From assembly GCF_003097515.1 (NCBI RefSeq), contig NZ_CP029188.1, positions 7,050,531 to 7,114,530 of the forward strand: a stretch of DNA of 64,000 bases. The letters are read 5' to 3'. The stretch is from Streptomyces tirandamycinicus (GTDB lineage: Bacteria; Actinomycetota; Actinomycetes; Streptomycetales; Streptomycetaceae). The position numbers were made by a program, and so were the translations under genes. Below are positions 41,993 to 49,184 of this stretch, in pieces; position 1 is the stretch's first letter, and each line of letters starts with the position of its first letter. The notes under the pieces were generated by a model that saw only the letters and a program-made list of their open reading frames with translations, was not told the DNA's origin and ran no database searches.

Positions 41993-42432
41993 GAGGACTC
42001 CGGGGTCGGGTGCAGCGAGACGAGCAGGCCCATTACCCATCGGGGCTGGCCTGTTTCCAGGGGGGATTCGAGGAGTACGCCGGACGGGCGGACGCGGCTG
42101 ATGACGGGATGGGTGCCGGACGGGGTGCTGCCGGGCAGCTCGGTGACGGCGACAGCGCACACCTTGAGGATTCGGCTCATGGCGGCCGGGCCGGGCCAGC
42201 CGCTGGGGTCGCCGAACAGCTCCAGCGTCACCTCCGGTTCGGTGAGCCACGTCAGATCGCCGAGGCTGCCGCCCGGCCCGAGGGCAACCCGCAGGTGAGG
42301 CCACGGGGCCTCGCGGGTGCCGGACACGCGGCCGGGCCCGCCGAGCACTTGGGTCACCTTGGGGTGCTCGGCGAGCCAGGACAGGACGGCCGCCACCGGG
42401 TCAGCGTCAGCGATGGCGTAGGCGTCGGTCAT
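41989..42432 (-). CDS. Tail terminator-like protein
   Basis: 147 residues from ATG 42432. DPVAAVLSWLAEHPKVTQVLGGPGRVSG, WPHLRVALGPGGSLGDLTWLTEPEVTLELFGDPSGWPG and LKVCAVAVTELPGSTP match the small tail-terminator family (gpU/gp9-like) by order and pattern. It caps the tail tube where the head joins. Confidence 0.65.
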   Translation of the reverse strand: MTDAYAIADADPVAAVLSWLAEHPKVTQVLGGPGRVSGTREAPWPHLRVALGPGGSLGDLTWLTEPEVTLELFGDPSGWPGPAAMSRILKVCAVAVTELPGSTPSGTHPVISRVRPSGVLLESPLETGQPRWVMGLLVSLHPTPESS

Positions 42433-42434
42433 GG

Positions 42435-42689
42435 TCAGGAGCGTCCGCGTGCGAGGTAGCCGTTGCCGCGGAGCTGGCGGGCGTAGTCCGGGGACACCAC
42501 GGCGGTGTCGCCGGGGCGGAAGTCGTTGCGGCCGATGCGAAGGTGGTGGGCGAAGGTGACCTTCTCCGGGGTCTGGCCGGCGCGCAGCGGCGGGCCGAGC
42601 ACAGCTTCGGTGGTCGTGGTGGGCTCCGCCTGCGGGGTGGGTGCGGTCTCCGGCTCGGCGGTCGTGGTGGTCTTTCGGGTGTTCGTCAT
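42435..42689 (-). CDS. Small neck-region protein
   Basis: 84 residues from ATG 42689. A Thr/Ala/Pro-rich N-terminus precedes KVTFAHHLRIGRNDFRPGDTAVVSPDYARQLRGNGYLARGR, which looks like the small structural proteins that end in a phage-type basic beta tail. The next gene starts 2 nt after its stop. No known name. Confidence 0.55.
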   Translation of the reverse strand: MTNTRKTTTTAEPETAPTPQAEPTTTTEAVLGPPLRAGQTPEKVTFAHHLRIGRNDFRPGDTAVVSPDYARQLRGNGYLARGRS

Positions 42690-42702
42690 GGGGCGGAACA
42701 GT

Positions 42703-42736
42703 GCAGGAGCGGGCGGCTTGTGTCGCCCGCTCCTGC
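42703..42736 (-). terminator. Perfect 13-bp hairpin containing a variant junction motif
   Basis: GCAGGAGCGGGCG (42703-42715) pairs exactly with 42724-42736. The minus-strand loop side reads GGGCGACACAAGCC, a variant of the late-junction motif. It is followed at once by a parS-like site. Confidence 0.55.
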
Positions 42737-42740
42737 GAGC

Positions 42741-42757
42741 TGTTCCCCCGGGGAACA
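42741..42757. repeat. parS-like palindrome 8
   Basis: TGTTCCCCCGGGGAACA, perfect match, between two late genes and 4 nt beyond the 13-bp hairpin. Confidence 0.7.
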
Positions 42758-42758
42758 G

Positions 42759-43292
42759 TCAGCGGTGCCGTGCAGCGACGACCGCGGCGGCGCGGGCCAT
42801 GTAGTAGGTGCCCTTCGCTTCGAGGTTCCCCGGGTAGACCGTGCCGATCTCGGCCGGCACGACCCAATCTCCTTCGGCAACGACCTTCACGGTGACCGTG
42901 CTGCCCGCGACGACGGGCGGCAGGGTGCGGATGTTCCGGGAGATGCCGTCAGGGATGCTCCGGGTGTGGCAGCGGCAGTTCTTGATGTTGGCGACGGCAC
43001 GGGAGGACTCATCCTTCGGGGCCTTCATGTACGTGAACGGTCCGAGGCCGCGATGCTTGCGGTCCCAGTCCATCGAGTCGATCTTGAAGCGAAGGTTCGC
43101 GGGCACCTCCTGGTCGTGCGCGGCCACGTGGGTGGGGCGCACCTTGTCGTCCGCGACGGTGACCCACTTCTTCGTCGGCGGGGCGAACACCTTGGCCTGC
43201 CGCTCGACCTCGCGGGCGATCTCGTGGACTTTCGGGGCGATGAGTTGGGCCAGCTTCTCCTCAAGGCCCGGCTCGACGTGGAACCTCGCCAT
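42759..43292 (-). CDS. Head-tail joining protein (HK97 gp10/minor head-like)
   Basis: 177 residues from ATG 43292, overlapping the upstream stop (TGATG). A helical N-terminus (LEEKLAQLIAPKVHEIAREVERQAKVFAPP) resembles the HK97 gp10 family. NCRCHTRSIPDG near residue 110 is like the NCRC motif of minor head proteins, and the C-terminus is a basic beta segment (KGTYYMARAAAVVAARHR). Position after adaptor and stopper supports a neck role. Confidence 0.65.
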   Translation of the reverse strand: MARFHVEPGLEEKLAQLIAPKVHEIAREVERQAKVFAPPTKKWVTVADDKVRPTHVAAHDQEVPANLRFKIDSMDWDRKHRGLGPFTYMKAPKDESSRAVANIKNCRCHTRSIPDGISRNIRTLPPVVAGSTVTVKVVAEGDWVVPAEIGTVYPGNLEAKGTYYMARAAAVVAARHR

Positions 43293-43621
43293 CACGGCGC
43301 CTCCGGCGGGTTGCGAGTGCCGACGACGGCGATGTAGTCGGCCGCGCCGTACCCGGGGACCCTCTTCAGCAGCGCGGTGACCACCGTCCACGTGAGAGTG
43401 CCGTCGCTGAGCACGTCACCGGGTTCGAGAGGCCACGCTGCGGGATCGACGCGCAGTGTCCACGAGCCGTCGGACTGCTCGTTCGCGGCGCCGGGCCACG
43501 TTCCGCGCGGTTCGGGGCGGGCGTCCGGCGGGGGCGGCACGGGGACGCCGTGGGCGTCCCGGCCCCAGGGGTGGGCCAGGACATGCACGGTCAGGTCCCG
43601 GTCGGGCAGCACTACAGCCAT
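43292..43621 (-). CDS. Head closure (stopper-like) protein
   Basis: 109 residues from ATG 43621. DLTVHVLAHPWGRDAHGVPVPPPPD, SWTLRVDPAAWPLEPGDVLSDGTLTWTVV and YIAVVGTRNPPEAP match the small beta-barrel head-completion proteins (gp16/gp7-like) that follow the adaptor. The gene order adaptor, stopper, gp10-like, terminator, tube is conserved. Confidence 0.65.
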   Translation of the reverse strand: MAVVLPDRDLTVHVLAHPWGRDAHGVPVPPPPDARPEPRGTWPGAANEQSDGSWTLRVDPAAWPLEPGDVLSDGTLTWTVVTALLKRVPGYGAADYIAVVGTRNPPEAP

Positions 43622-43628
43622 GGCGGCC

Positions 43629-44495
43629 TCACCAGCGGCTGTAGCGGCGGCCGCGGCCGTACGGCCAGGGAACTGCCGGGACGACGGGGATGGGCCGGTA
43701 GAGGTACTTGCGGTACCCGGCCAGAGAGTTGAGCTCCGGCGGCGCGCCGGCCTGCCCGGCGGCTGGGGCTCCTTCGTAGCTGATCGACTGCCCCTCGGCG
43801 GAGACGGAGGTGACGCGCCGAGTTCCCTCGGTGGCAGACGGCTTGTTGCGGATGCTCTCCGCCGCGTGCGTGACGATGTACCGGACGATGGGCTCCTCGG
43901 CCGCGCCGTCCAGGCCCACGAGCAGCTGCACGTCGTACGTGCCGTCCAGGTTGTCGACATGGCTGACGACCGAGACCACGTCGTCCAGGTCGTGAATCGG
44001 CCACGCCTGCGCGTCGTCCAGGTCGTACCCGAACAGGGCATGGGCCCCGAGCAGGGTCCTCGGCTGGGGCACCACAGGCCGCCCGAGGTAGGTGACGACG
44101 TCGGCCTGAGCGTCGGTGATGGCGTCGCGGAAGGATTCACGCTGCTGGGCAGTGAGCGGCAGAGGCACGCCGAGTTTGTCGGCGACTTGCTCGGCGGAAG
44201 CCAGCAGGCCGTTGCCACGCGGGAGGTCCACCTTGACCGTGCGGTCGGTGACGGGCGGGAGATCCTTGCCCGGAGTGAAGGTGACGGTGCACCAGTACCG
44301 GCCGTCAGGCAGGTTGTCCGGCAGGGCGAATCTGTAGACCGTCGAGCGTTGCCGCACCGCCGGCCCGGCCGTTGCCGCGACCGTCCCGTTGCGGTCCGGG
44401 GTCGCATACAGGTCGATCCGGGAGACCTGCCCGCCATTCAGGCCCGGGTCGATCAGTGCGCCCCCGTAGATGGGCCGGTAGTCGTACACCGTCAC
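43629..44495 (-). CDS. Head-tail adaptor (gp6-like) with N-terminal extension
   Basis: 288 residues from GTG 44495. The adaptor core (GLLASAEQVADKLGVPLPLTAQQRESFRDAITDAQADVVTYLGRP) matches HK97 gp6-type connectors. It has a long N-terminal beta extension of about 95 residues (IYGGALIDPG, RYWCTVTFTPGKDLPP) and a Tyr/Arg/Pro-rich tail. It docks on the portal ring after packaging. Confidence 0.7.
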   Translation of the reverse strand: MTVYDYRPIYGGALIDPGLNGGQVSRIDLYATPDRNGTVAATAGPAVRQRSTVYRFALPDNLPDGRYWCTVTFTPGKDLPPVTDRTVKVDLPRGNGLLASAEQVADKLGVPLPLTAQQRESFRDAITDAQADVVTYLGRPVVPQPRTLLGAHALFGYDLDDAQAWPIHDLDDVVSVVSHVDNLDGTYDVQLLVGLDGAAEEPIVRYIVTHAAESIRNKPSATEGTRRVTSVSAEGQSISYEGAPAAGQAGAPPELNSLAGYRKYLYRPIPVVPAVPWPYGRGRRYSRW

Positions 44496-44507
44496 CAGGA
44501 GCCTGCC

Positions 44508-44999
44508 TTACTCTGAGTCCGGGGCGGTGTGGAGCTGGTCCCGGAGCCGGTCGATGATCCGCTGTGCCTGGTGGCGCTGGAGCTCCGCGCCGACCGGGAC
44601 GAGTAGGCGGCTCGCAGGAGTGTTGTAGGCGCCCATGCCGACGTGCTCGATCAGGCGCACGGTGCACCGGTAGCTGCTTCCGTGCGGCTGCACGGGGACG
44701 AACACGGCGTCCGGGTCGGCCGGGAGCTCCCCGGTGGCCTCGTCCACGATGCGGTCGGCGAGCTGCGCGGGAAGCAGCTGCTGCGGCGTGGTGATCGGAG
44801 CAGGCTCGGGTTCGGGCTCGGGCTCCGTGGGCGGCTCCAGCGGGGCGACGTCGGGCACCTTCGTCTCGGTGTCCGCGGGCGCAGCCTTGTCCTCCGTCGC
44901 TACCTCGGAGGTGATCTCGGGGGTCTCGGTCTGCGGCGCCTCGGGAGTCTTCTCCTCGGGGCCGGCCGCAGCGGTCTTGCGGGTGCGGGGTGTGGGCAC
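44508..44999 (-). CDS. Acidic virion-region protein
   Basis: 163 residues from GTG 44999 (AGGAGG upstream). The first 75 residues are rich in Glu, Pro and Thr (EPEPEPEPAPIT), then a folded part (YRCTVRLIEHVGMGAYNTPASRLLVPVGAELQRHQAQRIIDRLRD). Its place between the IPT/TIG protein and the adaptor suggests a head-related role. Not identified further. Confidence 0.55.
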   Translation of the reverse strand: MPTPRTRKTAAAGPEEKTPEAPQTETPEITSEVATEDKAAPADTETKVPDVAPLEPPTEPEPEPEPAPITTPQQLLPAQLADRIVDEATGELPADPDAVFVPVQPHGSSYRCTVRLIEHVGMGAYNTPASRLLVPVGAELQRHQAQRIIDRLRDQLHTAPDSE

Positions 45000-45054
45000 A
45001 GGGTCCTCCTGCCGTTATCCGGGCGTTGGAGGAGAAACCCTGTACCCCGGGCGC

Positions 45055-45071
45055 GCCTACTGTCCCGGTCA
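45055..45071 (-). repeat. Late-junction motif copy (weak)
   Basis: Minus-strand reading TGACCGGGACAGTAGGCGC, starting at the stop codon of the IPT/TIG gene. Confidence 0.4.
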
Positions 45072-45551
45072 GACGTAGGTGAAGCCGCCGGTCTTGGTGA
45101 CGGTGCCCACCTCGTCGCCGACGTTGACGTCCTTCGCGCCCGCCGACAGCGCGGGGGTGGTGACCTCGATGCGGGTGGCGGAATGGATCTTGAGGTTGGT
45201 GCCTGCGGTGGTGCCGAACTTGACGTCGGCGACACCGTCGAGGTTCGTACCGGTGATGGTGACGACCGTGCCGCCGGCGACGGGCCCGGTCGCCGGGGTG
45301 ACGGTGGCGATGGTCGCCGGCGGGAACAGCTTGTCGATCTGCGACTGCCGCAGGATCGCGCCGGCCCTGAACAGGATGGTCTTGATCGACCCTTCCGGTA
45401 CGGCGTCGTTGGAGACGTTCGGGCGGTTGCCGATGTCGTGCGCCCGGGTGGAATAGACGTCCGCGGTGACCCGCATCTCGGGGTCGCTGGTGGCGGCGGC
45501 GGGGAAGCCCGCCTTGGTGATGCGGGCGCCTGCCGCGTTGTAGAGGCCCAT
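45069..45551 (-). CDS. IPT/TIG Ig-like domain structural protein (decoration-type)
   Basis: 160 residues from ATG 45551 (GAGGAGGAG upstream). An N-terminal part with SIKTILFRAGAILRQSQIDKLFPPATI is followed by an IPT/TIG Ig-like domain of about 80 residues (VTPATGPVAGGTVVTITGTNLDGVADVKFGTTAGTNL, ending GTVTKTGGFTYV). Ig-like domains on phage capsids and tails bind host surfaces weakly. It lies with head genes, so a capsid decoration role is likely. Confidence 0.75.
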   Translation of the reverse strand: MGLYNAAGARITKAGFPAAATSDPEMRVTADVYSTRAHDIGNRPNVSNDAVPEGSIKTILFRAGAILRQSQIDKLFPPATIATVTPATGPVAGGTVVTITGTNLDGVADVKFGTTAGTNLKIHSATRIEVTTPALSAGAKDVNVGDEVGTVTKTGGFTYV

Positions 45552-45597
45552 GAGGGATCTCCTCCTCGTGTGGTCGGGAGGAGAAGGTTGCCGGGCG

Positions 45598-45621
45598 GGC
45601 CGGGCTACGGTCGCGGGCTCA
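45598..45621 (-). repeat. Late-junction motif copy
   Basis: Minus-strand reading includes TGAGCCCGCGACCGTAGCCC, beginning at the stop codon of the lipoprotein gene. Confidence 0.5.
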
Positions 45622-46032
45622 TGACCCGTACGCCACCTCGCAGTCCTGGCGGACGTACTTCGCCACTTCGGCTGTCTGTGCCAGGATCGCGTCGTCCTCG
45701 CTCACCCCCTTGAGCTTGATGTCGCGCGTGAGCGGAGGCAGGCCCTCCTGGTAGCGCTGCATGAAGCTCGCATACTCGGGGCTGCCGGGCTTGAAGTCGC
45801 GATCGAACTCGCGGGCCGAGTCGCGGCCCGTGTCGGCCATCTCGCTGCCCACGGTCTGCCGCCAGCCCTGCACGATCCTCGCTGTGACCAGCGTCGTGCA
45901 GACCTGCGCGGCGCTGGTGTCCCGCTCGGCCGCCGCCGTCGGCGCATCCTCGTCCTGCGCCGGGCCGTCCTGGCACCCGACGACCAGCGCTCCGACCAGG
46001 ACCACGACGGCCGTCAGCATCGCCTTGCGCAT
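45619..46032 (-). CDS. Phage-encoded lipoprotein
   Basis: 137 residues from ATG 46032 (GGGAGG upstream). A classical lipoprotein signal: MRKAMLTAVVVLVGALVVGC with lipobox VVGC, then an Asp/Glu-rich linker and a small helical domain (VCTTLVTARIVQGWRQTV, RYQEGLPPLTRDIKLKGVSEDDAI). Lipoproteins encoded by temperate phages (for example Ltp of TP-J34) block superinfection at DNA entry. This one lies among virion genes, so it may act in that way or mark the infected cell. Confidence 0.7.
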   Translation of the reverse strand: MRKAMLTAVVVLVGALVVGCQDGPAQDEDAPTAAAERDTSAAQVCTTLVTARIVQGWRQTVGSEMADTGRDSAREFDRDFKPGSPEYASFMQRYQEGLPPLTRDIKLKGVSEDDAILAQTAEVAKYVRQDCEVAYGS

Positions 46033-46112
46033 CTTGTCCGCCCTCCCCCGCGACGCCCCCCCGCGCCGCCAGGGCGTCATCATCCCCGTACTGCCCTGCC
46101 CGCGTACGCGGT

Positions 46113-47360
46113 TCACAGGATTCGCAGGTCGTCCCATCCGCTCGCCGTGACGGAGAAGACCAGCAGGCCGGGCTGGGACACCTCTCCGGAGCGCATGGCG
46201 TACCAGTCGGAGCCGTTGTCGAGAGTAGGAGCCTGCACCCATAGCCTGCCGGCGCCGAGCTGCTGCGCGCGGAAGTGATGGAAGTGCCCCGAGACGAGGA
46301 TCTTGGCGTCGGCGATGGGCTGGCGGCCGAACGTCTGCCCCTTCCACCAGTCCGGCGCCTTCTCCGGCCGGGCGTACTGGTGGCCGTGGGCGAGGCCGAC
46401 GATCGTGCCGGCCATGTTGAGGCTGACGGTGTCGCGCCAGGTCTCGGGCATGGCGAAGGAGACGTGTCCGTAGGCGTCGGGGTTCATTCCGTACGCATCC
46501 GCGATCTGGCTGAGAACCTCGATCCCCCAGTCGTCCTGCGGTGGGCCCACGGGGTCCTTGCCGCGCCGGACCCGCCCGTGGTTGGAGCCGCAGGTCGCGG
46601 CGACAACGCGCGGGAAGGTGGTGGCGAGCCGATCCAGGCCCTCGAACGTCAACCGCCGGTGCACGCGCACCATCTGCGTGAGGGTCAAATCGTTGGTGAA
46701 TGCCTGGCTTGCGACGTTCTCATACCCTTCGATGCAGTCGCCAGCGTCGAGCCAGTACGCCGAGTCCGGCGCGCGCCCGACCTTGCCAAGGTCGCGGAGG
46801 TGGTCCTCCAGGCGGTCGAAGCGTTCGGCGACCCGGGCCACGAGCTCCTTCGTGCCGCCGTCGCGCCCGACCTTCCCGGCCTGCGGGTCGGCGTACACCA
46901 CGGCGAGGGCTCGCGCGGGCTGCTCGCCAGGAGTCCGGGGCTTGCGGCGGCGGCGCATCACATCCCGGATCAGGCTGTTGAGGTCTTCGGCGGACGCCCA
47001 ACCGGGCACCGTCGGCTCGATCAGGTACCGGCAGCGCCACACGGGCCGGGTTACCGCGTCCTCGCCCTGGGTGTCACGGTGCCAGGCGGCCGGGTCATGG
47101 CGGGCCTCCACGAGCCGCACCCGGTATCCGCCCGGTACTGCCAGGCCCAGCTCCTCCACGCGGGCGCGCCACCCGCTTTCGTCCTTGGGCGGGGCGTCGG
47201 CGGCCGGAGCAGTGACGAGCATCGAGCCGCCCGGCTCGTACCGCACGCCGGGCTCCCAGCCCTTCGGCGCTGTGGCCGCGGGCCGGGTGATCTCCGGCGG
47301 GGTGCTCTGCTCGCCGGAGGCCGGCGAGAGCAGCGCGTCGAGGTGTTCTTCAAGGTTCAT
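46113..47360 (-). CDS. Calcineurin-like metallophosphoesterase
   Basis: 415 residues; ATG 47360 overlaps the previous stop (ATGA). The metallo-dependent phosphatase motifs are AVVYADPQAGK (DxQ in place of DxH), DAGDCIEGYEN (GD), CGSNHGRVRRG (NH), LAHGHQYARP and SGHFHHFRAQQ (GHxH). A Pro-rich N-terminal region of about 150 residues precedes it. Such phosphoesterases are common in actinophage genomes near capsid genes; the substrate could be DNA or a nucleotide. Confidence 0.8.
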   Translation of the reverse strand: MNLEEHLDALLSPASGEQSTPPEITRPAATAPKGWEPGVRYEPGGSMLVTAPAADAPPKDESGWRARVEELGLAVPGGYRVRLVEARHDPAAWHRDTQGEDAVTRPVWRCRYLIEPTVPGWASAEDLNSLIRDVMRRRRKPRTPGEQPARALAVVYADPQAGKVGRDGGTKELVARVAERFDRLEDHLRDLGKVGRAPDSAYWLDAGDCIEGYENVASQAFTNDLTLTQMVRVHRRLTFEGLDRLATTFPRVVAATCGSNHGRVRRGKDPVGPPQDDWGIEVLSQIADAYGMNPDAYGHVSFAMPETWRDTVSLNMAGTIVGLAHGHQYARPEKAPDWWKGQTFGRQPIADAKILVSGHFHHFRAQQLGAGRLWVQAPTLDNGSDWYAMRSGEVSQPGLLVFSVTASGWDDLRIL

Positions 47361-47626
47361 CGCGGGCACCTGCATCCGTTGGAGCCGCCGCGGCGGCGGT
47401 GCCGGGCGACGGCAGGAGCCCGCACCGGGTGCCCGCTGCCAGTGAGGGCGTCGGCGATCTGCGTGGCGCTGATGGCCGCCGTGTCGAGCACCTCGCAAAC
47501 CTTCTTGGCCGCTGGCGGATCGAGCAGGTCGAGAATGGCCCCGACGGTGCACTGCGGACCGCGGGGGCCGGCGGGCTCCTCAACGAGCCTCGTGAGGGCC
47601 GTGATCAGCCCGTTCGTGTCTGCCAC
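47357..47626 (-). CDS. Small HTH protein paired with the phosphoesterase
   Basis: 89 residues from GTG 47626 (GAGGA upstream). GAILDLLDPPAAKKVCEVLDTAAISATQIADALTGSGHPVRAPAVARHRRR reads as a helix-turn-helix with a basic end, then two Cys. It overlaps the phosphoesterase start by 4 nt, so the pair is translated together and may target the enzyme to DNA. Confidence 0.6.
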   Translation of the reverse strand: MADTNGLITALTRLVEEPAGPRGPQCTVGAILDLLDPPAAKKVCEVLDTAAISATQIADALTGSGHPVRAPAVARHRRRGGSNGCRCPR

Positions 47627-47673
47627 GGCAGTCCTCGCTCTCTACAGGGATGCGGGGCCGGACCGTATGGCCC

Positions 47674-47696
47674 GGCCCCGCGTTACGTCTCCGCTC
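47674..47696 (-). repeat. Late-junction motif copy
   Basis: Minus-strand reading includes GAGCGGAGACGTAACGCGG, shortly after the capsid stop. Confidence 0.55.
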
Positions 47697-47706
47697 AGCT
47701 CGCCGA

Positions 47707-49017
47707 TCAGCCCGCCGGCGTGGTCCACGTGCCGATCACGAAGGACTCCGGGCGGGAGACCTCCAGCGCCAGGCGCTCGTCGGCACGGAACGTGAGAACG
47801 CCCCGCTCGAAGTTGTCCGAGTTCTCCGAGGAGACGGTGACGGACACGTTCTCGCGGTCGTAGAGCTGCGCGCCCATCCCGAAGGAGCCGAGGAGGTACT
47901 TGCCGTCCGGCATCGCCGTGGTCTCCACGACGTTGAGCTTCCAGACCTTCTTCTGAGCACCGACCGCGACCTGAAGGGCGACACGGAACGCCCCGGTGTC
48001 GTCGGTCTCGACCTCGACCTGCTCCCACATCGTCGGGGAGATGACGACGCCCGTCGGCTCGTACTCGGCCAGGAGCGCCTTGGTCATCGCCCGGCGCATC
48101 TGGATCGAATACTTGTCGGACGACTGGCCCGTGTAGGTCTGTACGCCAGGCGTGTTGAACAGGCCGGTCAGGGACGTGCCGTCGGTACCGACCGAGTGCA
48201 GAAGGTCGACGTCTTCGGCGAACTTGATGCCCTCGATGAGCCGAGAGTTGATGAACTGCTTCAGCCGCGGCTCGTCGCTGAGGATGTTCTTGTGGCCGTC
48301 GATCATGTGCGCGATCTCGGCGATCGGGAACGCGACCGGCTCGAGCTTCAGCTTCGACCGCGGGGCCCGGCCGAACACGTCGGTGTCGGTGCCGGTCGGC
48401 GCGGATACGCCGTCGGCGGCCCGGCGCTCCGCGACCTGAGCCGCGTTGTTGACCCACCCGGTCTCGCGGATGCCGAGGAGTACCGCGTTCTTGGTCTTGG
48501 CCGCGGGGAACAGATCACGGATGTGCCACTTGCGGCGCTGCGCCTCAGTGATGCCGAGATCCTGGACGCCGCCGAGTGCCTGGTGGGTGTGGGTGCCGGC
48601 GGAGAGGCTGAAGATGCTCTTGCCCTCCATCTCGGCGCGGATGAACGGGCGGTCCTTGAAGTCGGCCGCGGCCGCGCGCTGGTAGGCGTCGGACTCCACG
48701 AACAGGTCACCGAGGCTCTTGACCTCCGGTCCGCCGGGCGTGGATCGGCCGTAGTGCTGCCCGGCTGTGGAACTGCCGTCGGGGGCGTCGAGGTAGCCGT
48801 TGAGGTTCTCGGCGCCCTGTGCGGCGTCGAGGAGCCCCTTGATCTCCTGGGCGTCCCGGACGGCCTTCACGTACGAGTTGCGCTGCTCGGGGGAGACGAC
48901 GAATGCGCCGTTCTCCTCCTTGAAGGTGGAGGCGATGCGTTCGGCCTCCGCGGACTTCTCTGCGAGCTGGGTCTTGAGGGACCGGATGAGGCTCTTGTCG
49001 GTGCTGGCGGTAGCCAT
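47707..49017 (-). CDS. HK97-fold major capsid protein
   Basis: 436 residues from ATG 49017 (GGAGAG upstream). The first about 105 residues form a coiled scaffold-like delta domain (LIRSLKTQLAEKSAEAERIASTF). The HK97 core follows: AGVSAPTG-like P-domain, EIAHMIDGHKNILSDEPRLKQFINSRLIEGIKFAEDVDLLHSVGTDGTSLTGLFNTPGV and the C-terminal ALEVSRPESFVIGT strand. The protease gene directly upstream would remove the delta domain. Gene order protease, capsid is typical. Confidence 0.92.
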   Translation of the reverse strand: MATASTDKSLIRSLKTQLAEKSAEAERIASTFKEENGAFVVSPEQRNSYVKAVRDAQEIKGLLDAAQGAENLNGYLDAPDGSSTAGQHYGRSTPGGPEVKSLGDLFVESDAYQRAAAADFKDRPFIRAEMEGKSIFSLSAGTHTHQALGGVQDLGITEAQRRKWHIRDLFPAAKTKNAVLLGIRETGWVNNAAQVAERRAADGVSAPTGTDTDVFGRAPRSKLKLEPVAFPIAEIAHMIDGHKNILSDEPRLKQFINSRLIEGIKFAEDVDLLHSVGTDGTSLTGLFNTPGVQTYTGQSSDKYSIQMRRAMTKALLAEYEPTGVVISPTMWEQVEVETDDTGAFRVALQVAVGAQKKVWKLNVVETTAMPDGKYLLGSFGMGAQLYDRENVSVTVSSENSDNFERGVLTFRADERLALEVSRPESFVIGTWTTPAG

Positions 49018-49119
49018 GGTTGGTTGCACTCTCCTGTGCTGGATGGGCGATAGGCGTGCGTCGCTCGCCCGGCCAGCACCGGGACGCCTCAACGCGAGGC
49101 GCATAGAAGATGAGTGCGT

Positions 49120-49138
49120 GTACTAACGTCTCGGGCTC
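49120..49138 (-). repeat. Late-junction motif copy
   Basis: Minus-strand reading GAGCCCGAGACGTTAGTAC, 47 nt after the protease stop and about 100 nt before the capsid start. Confidence 0.55.
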
Positions 49139-49184
49139 CCGGGCACGGAAGTGCGTGATCCCGAGAGCCCGACGTTTGTGCAGG

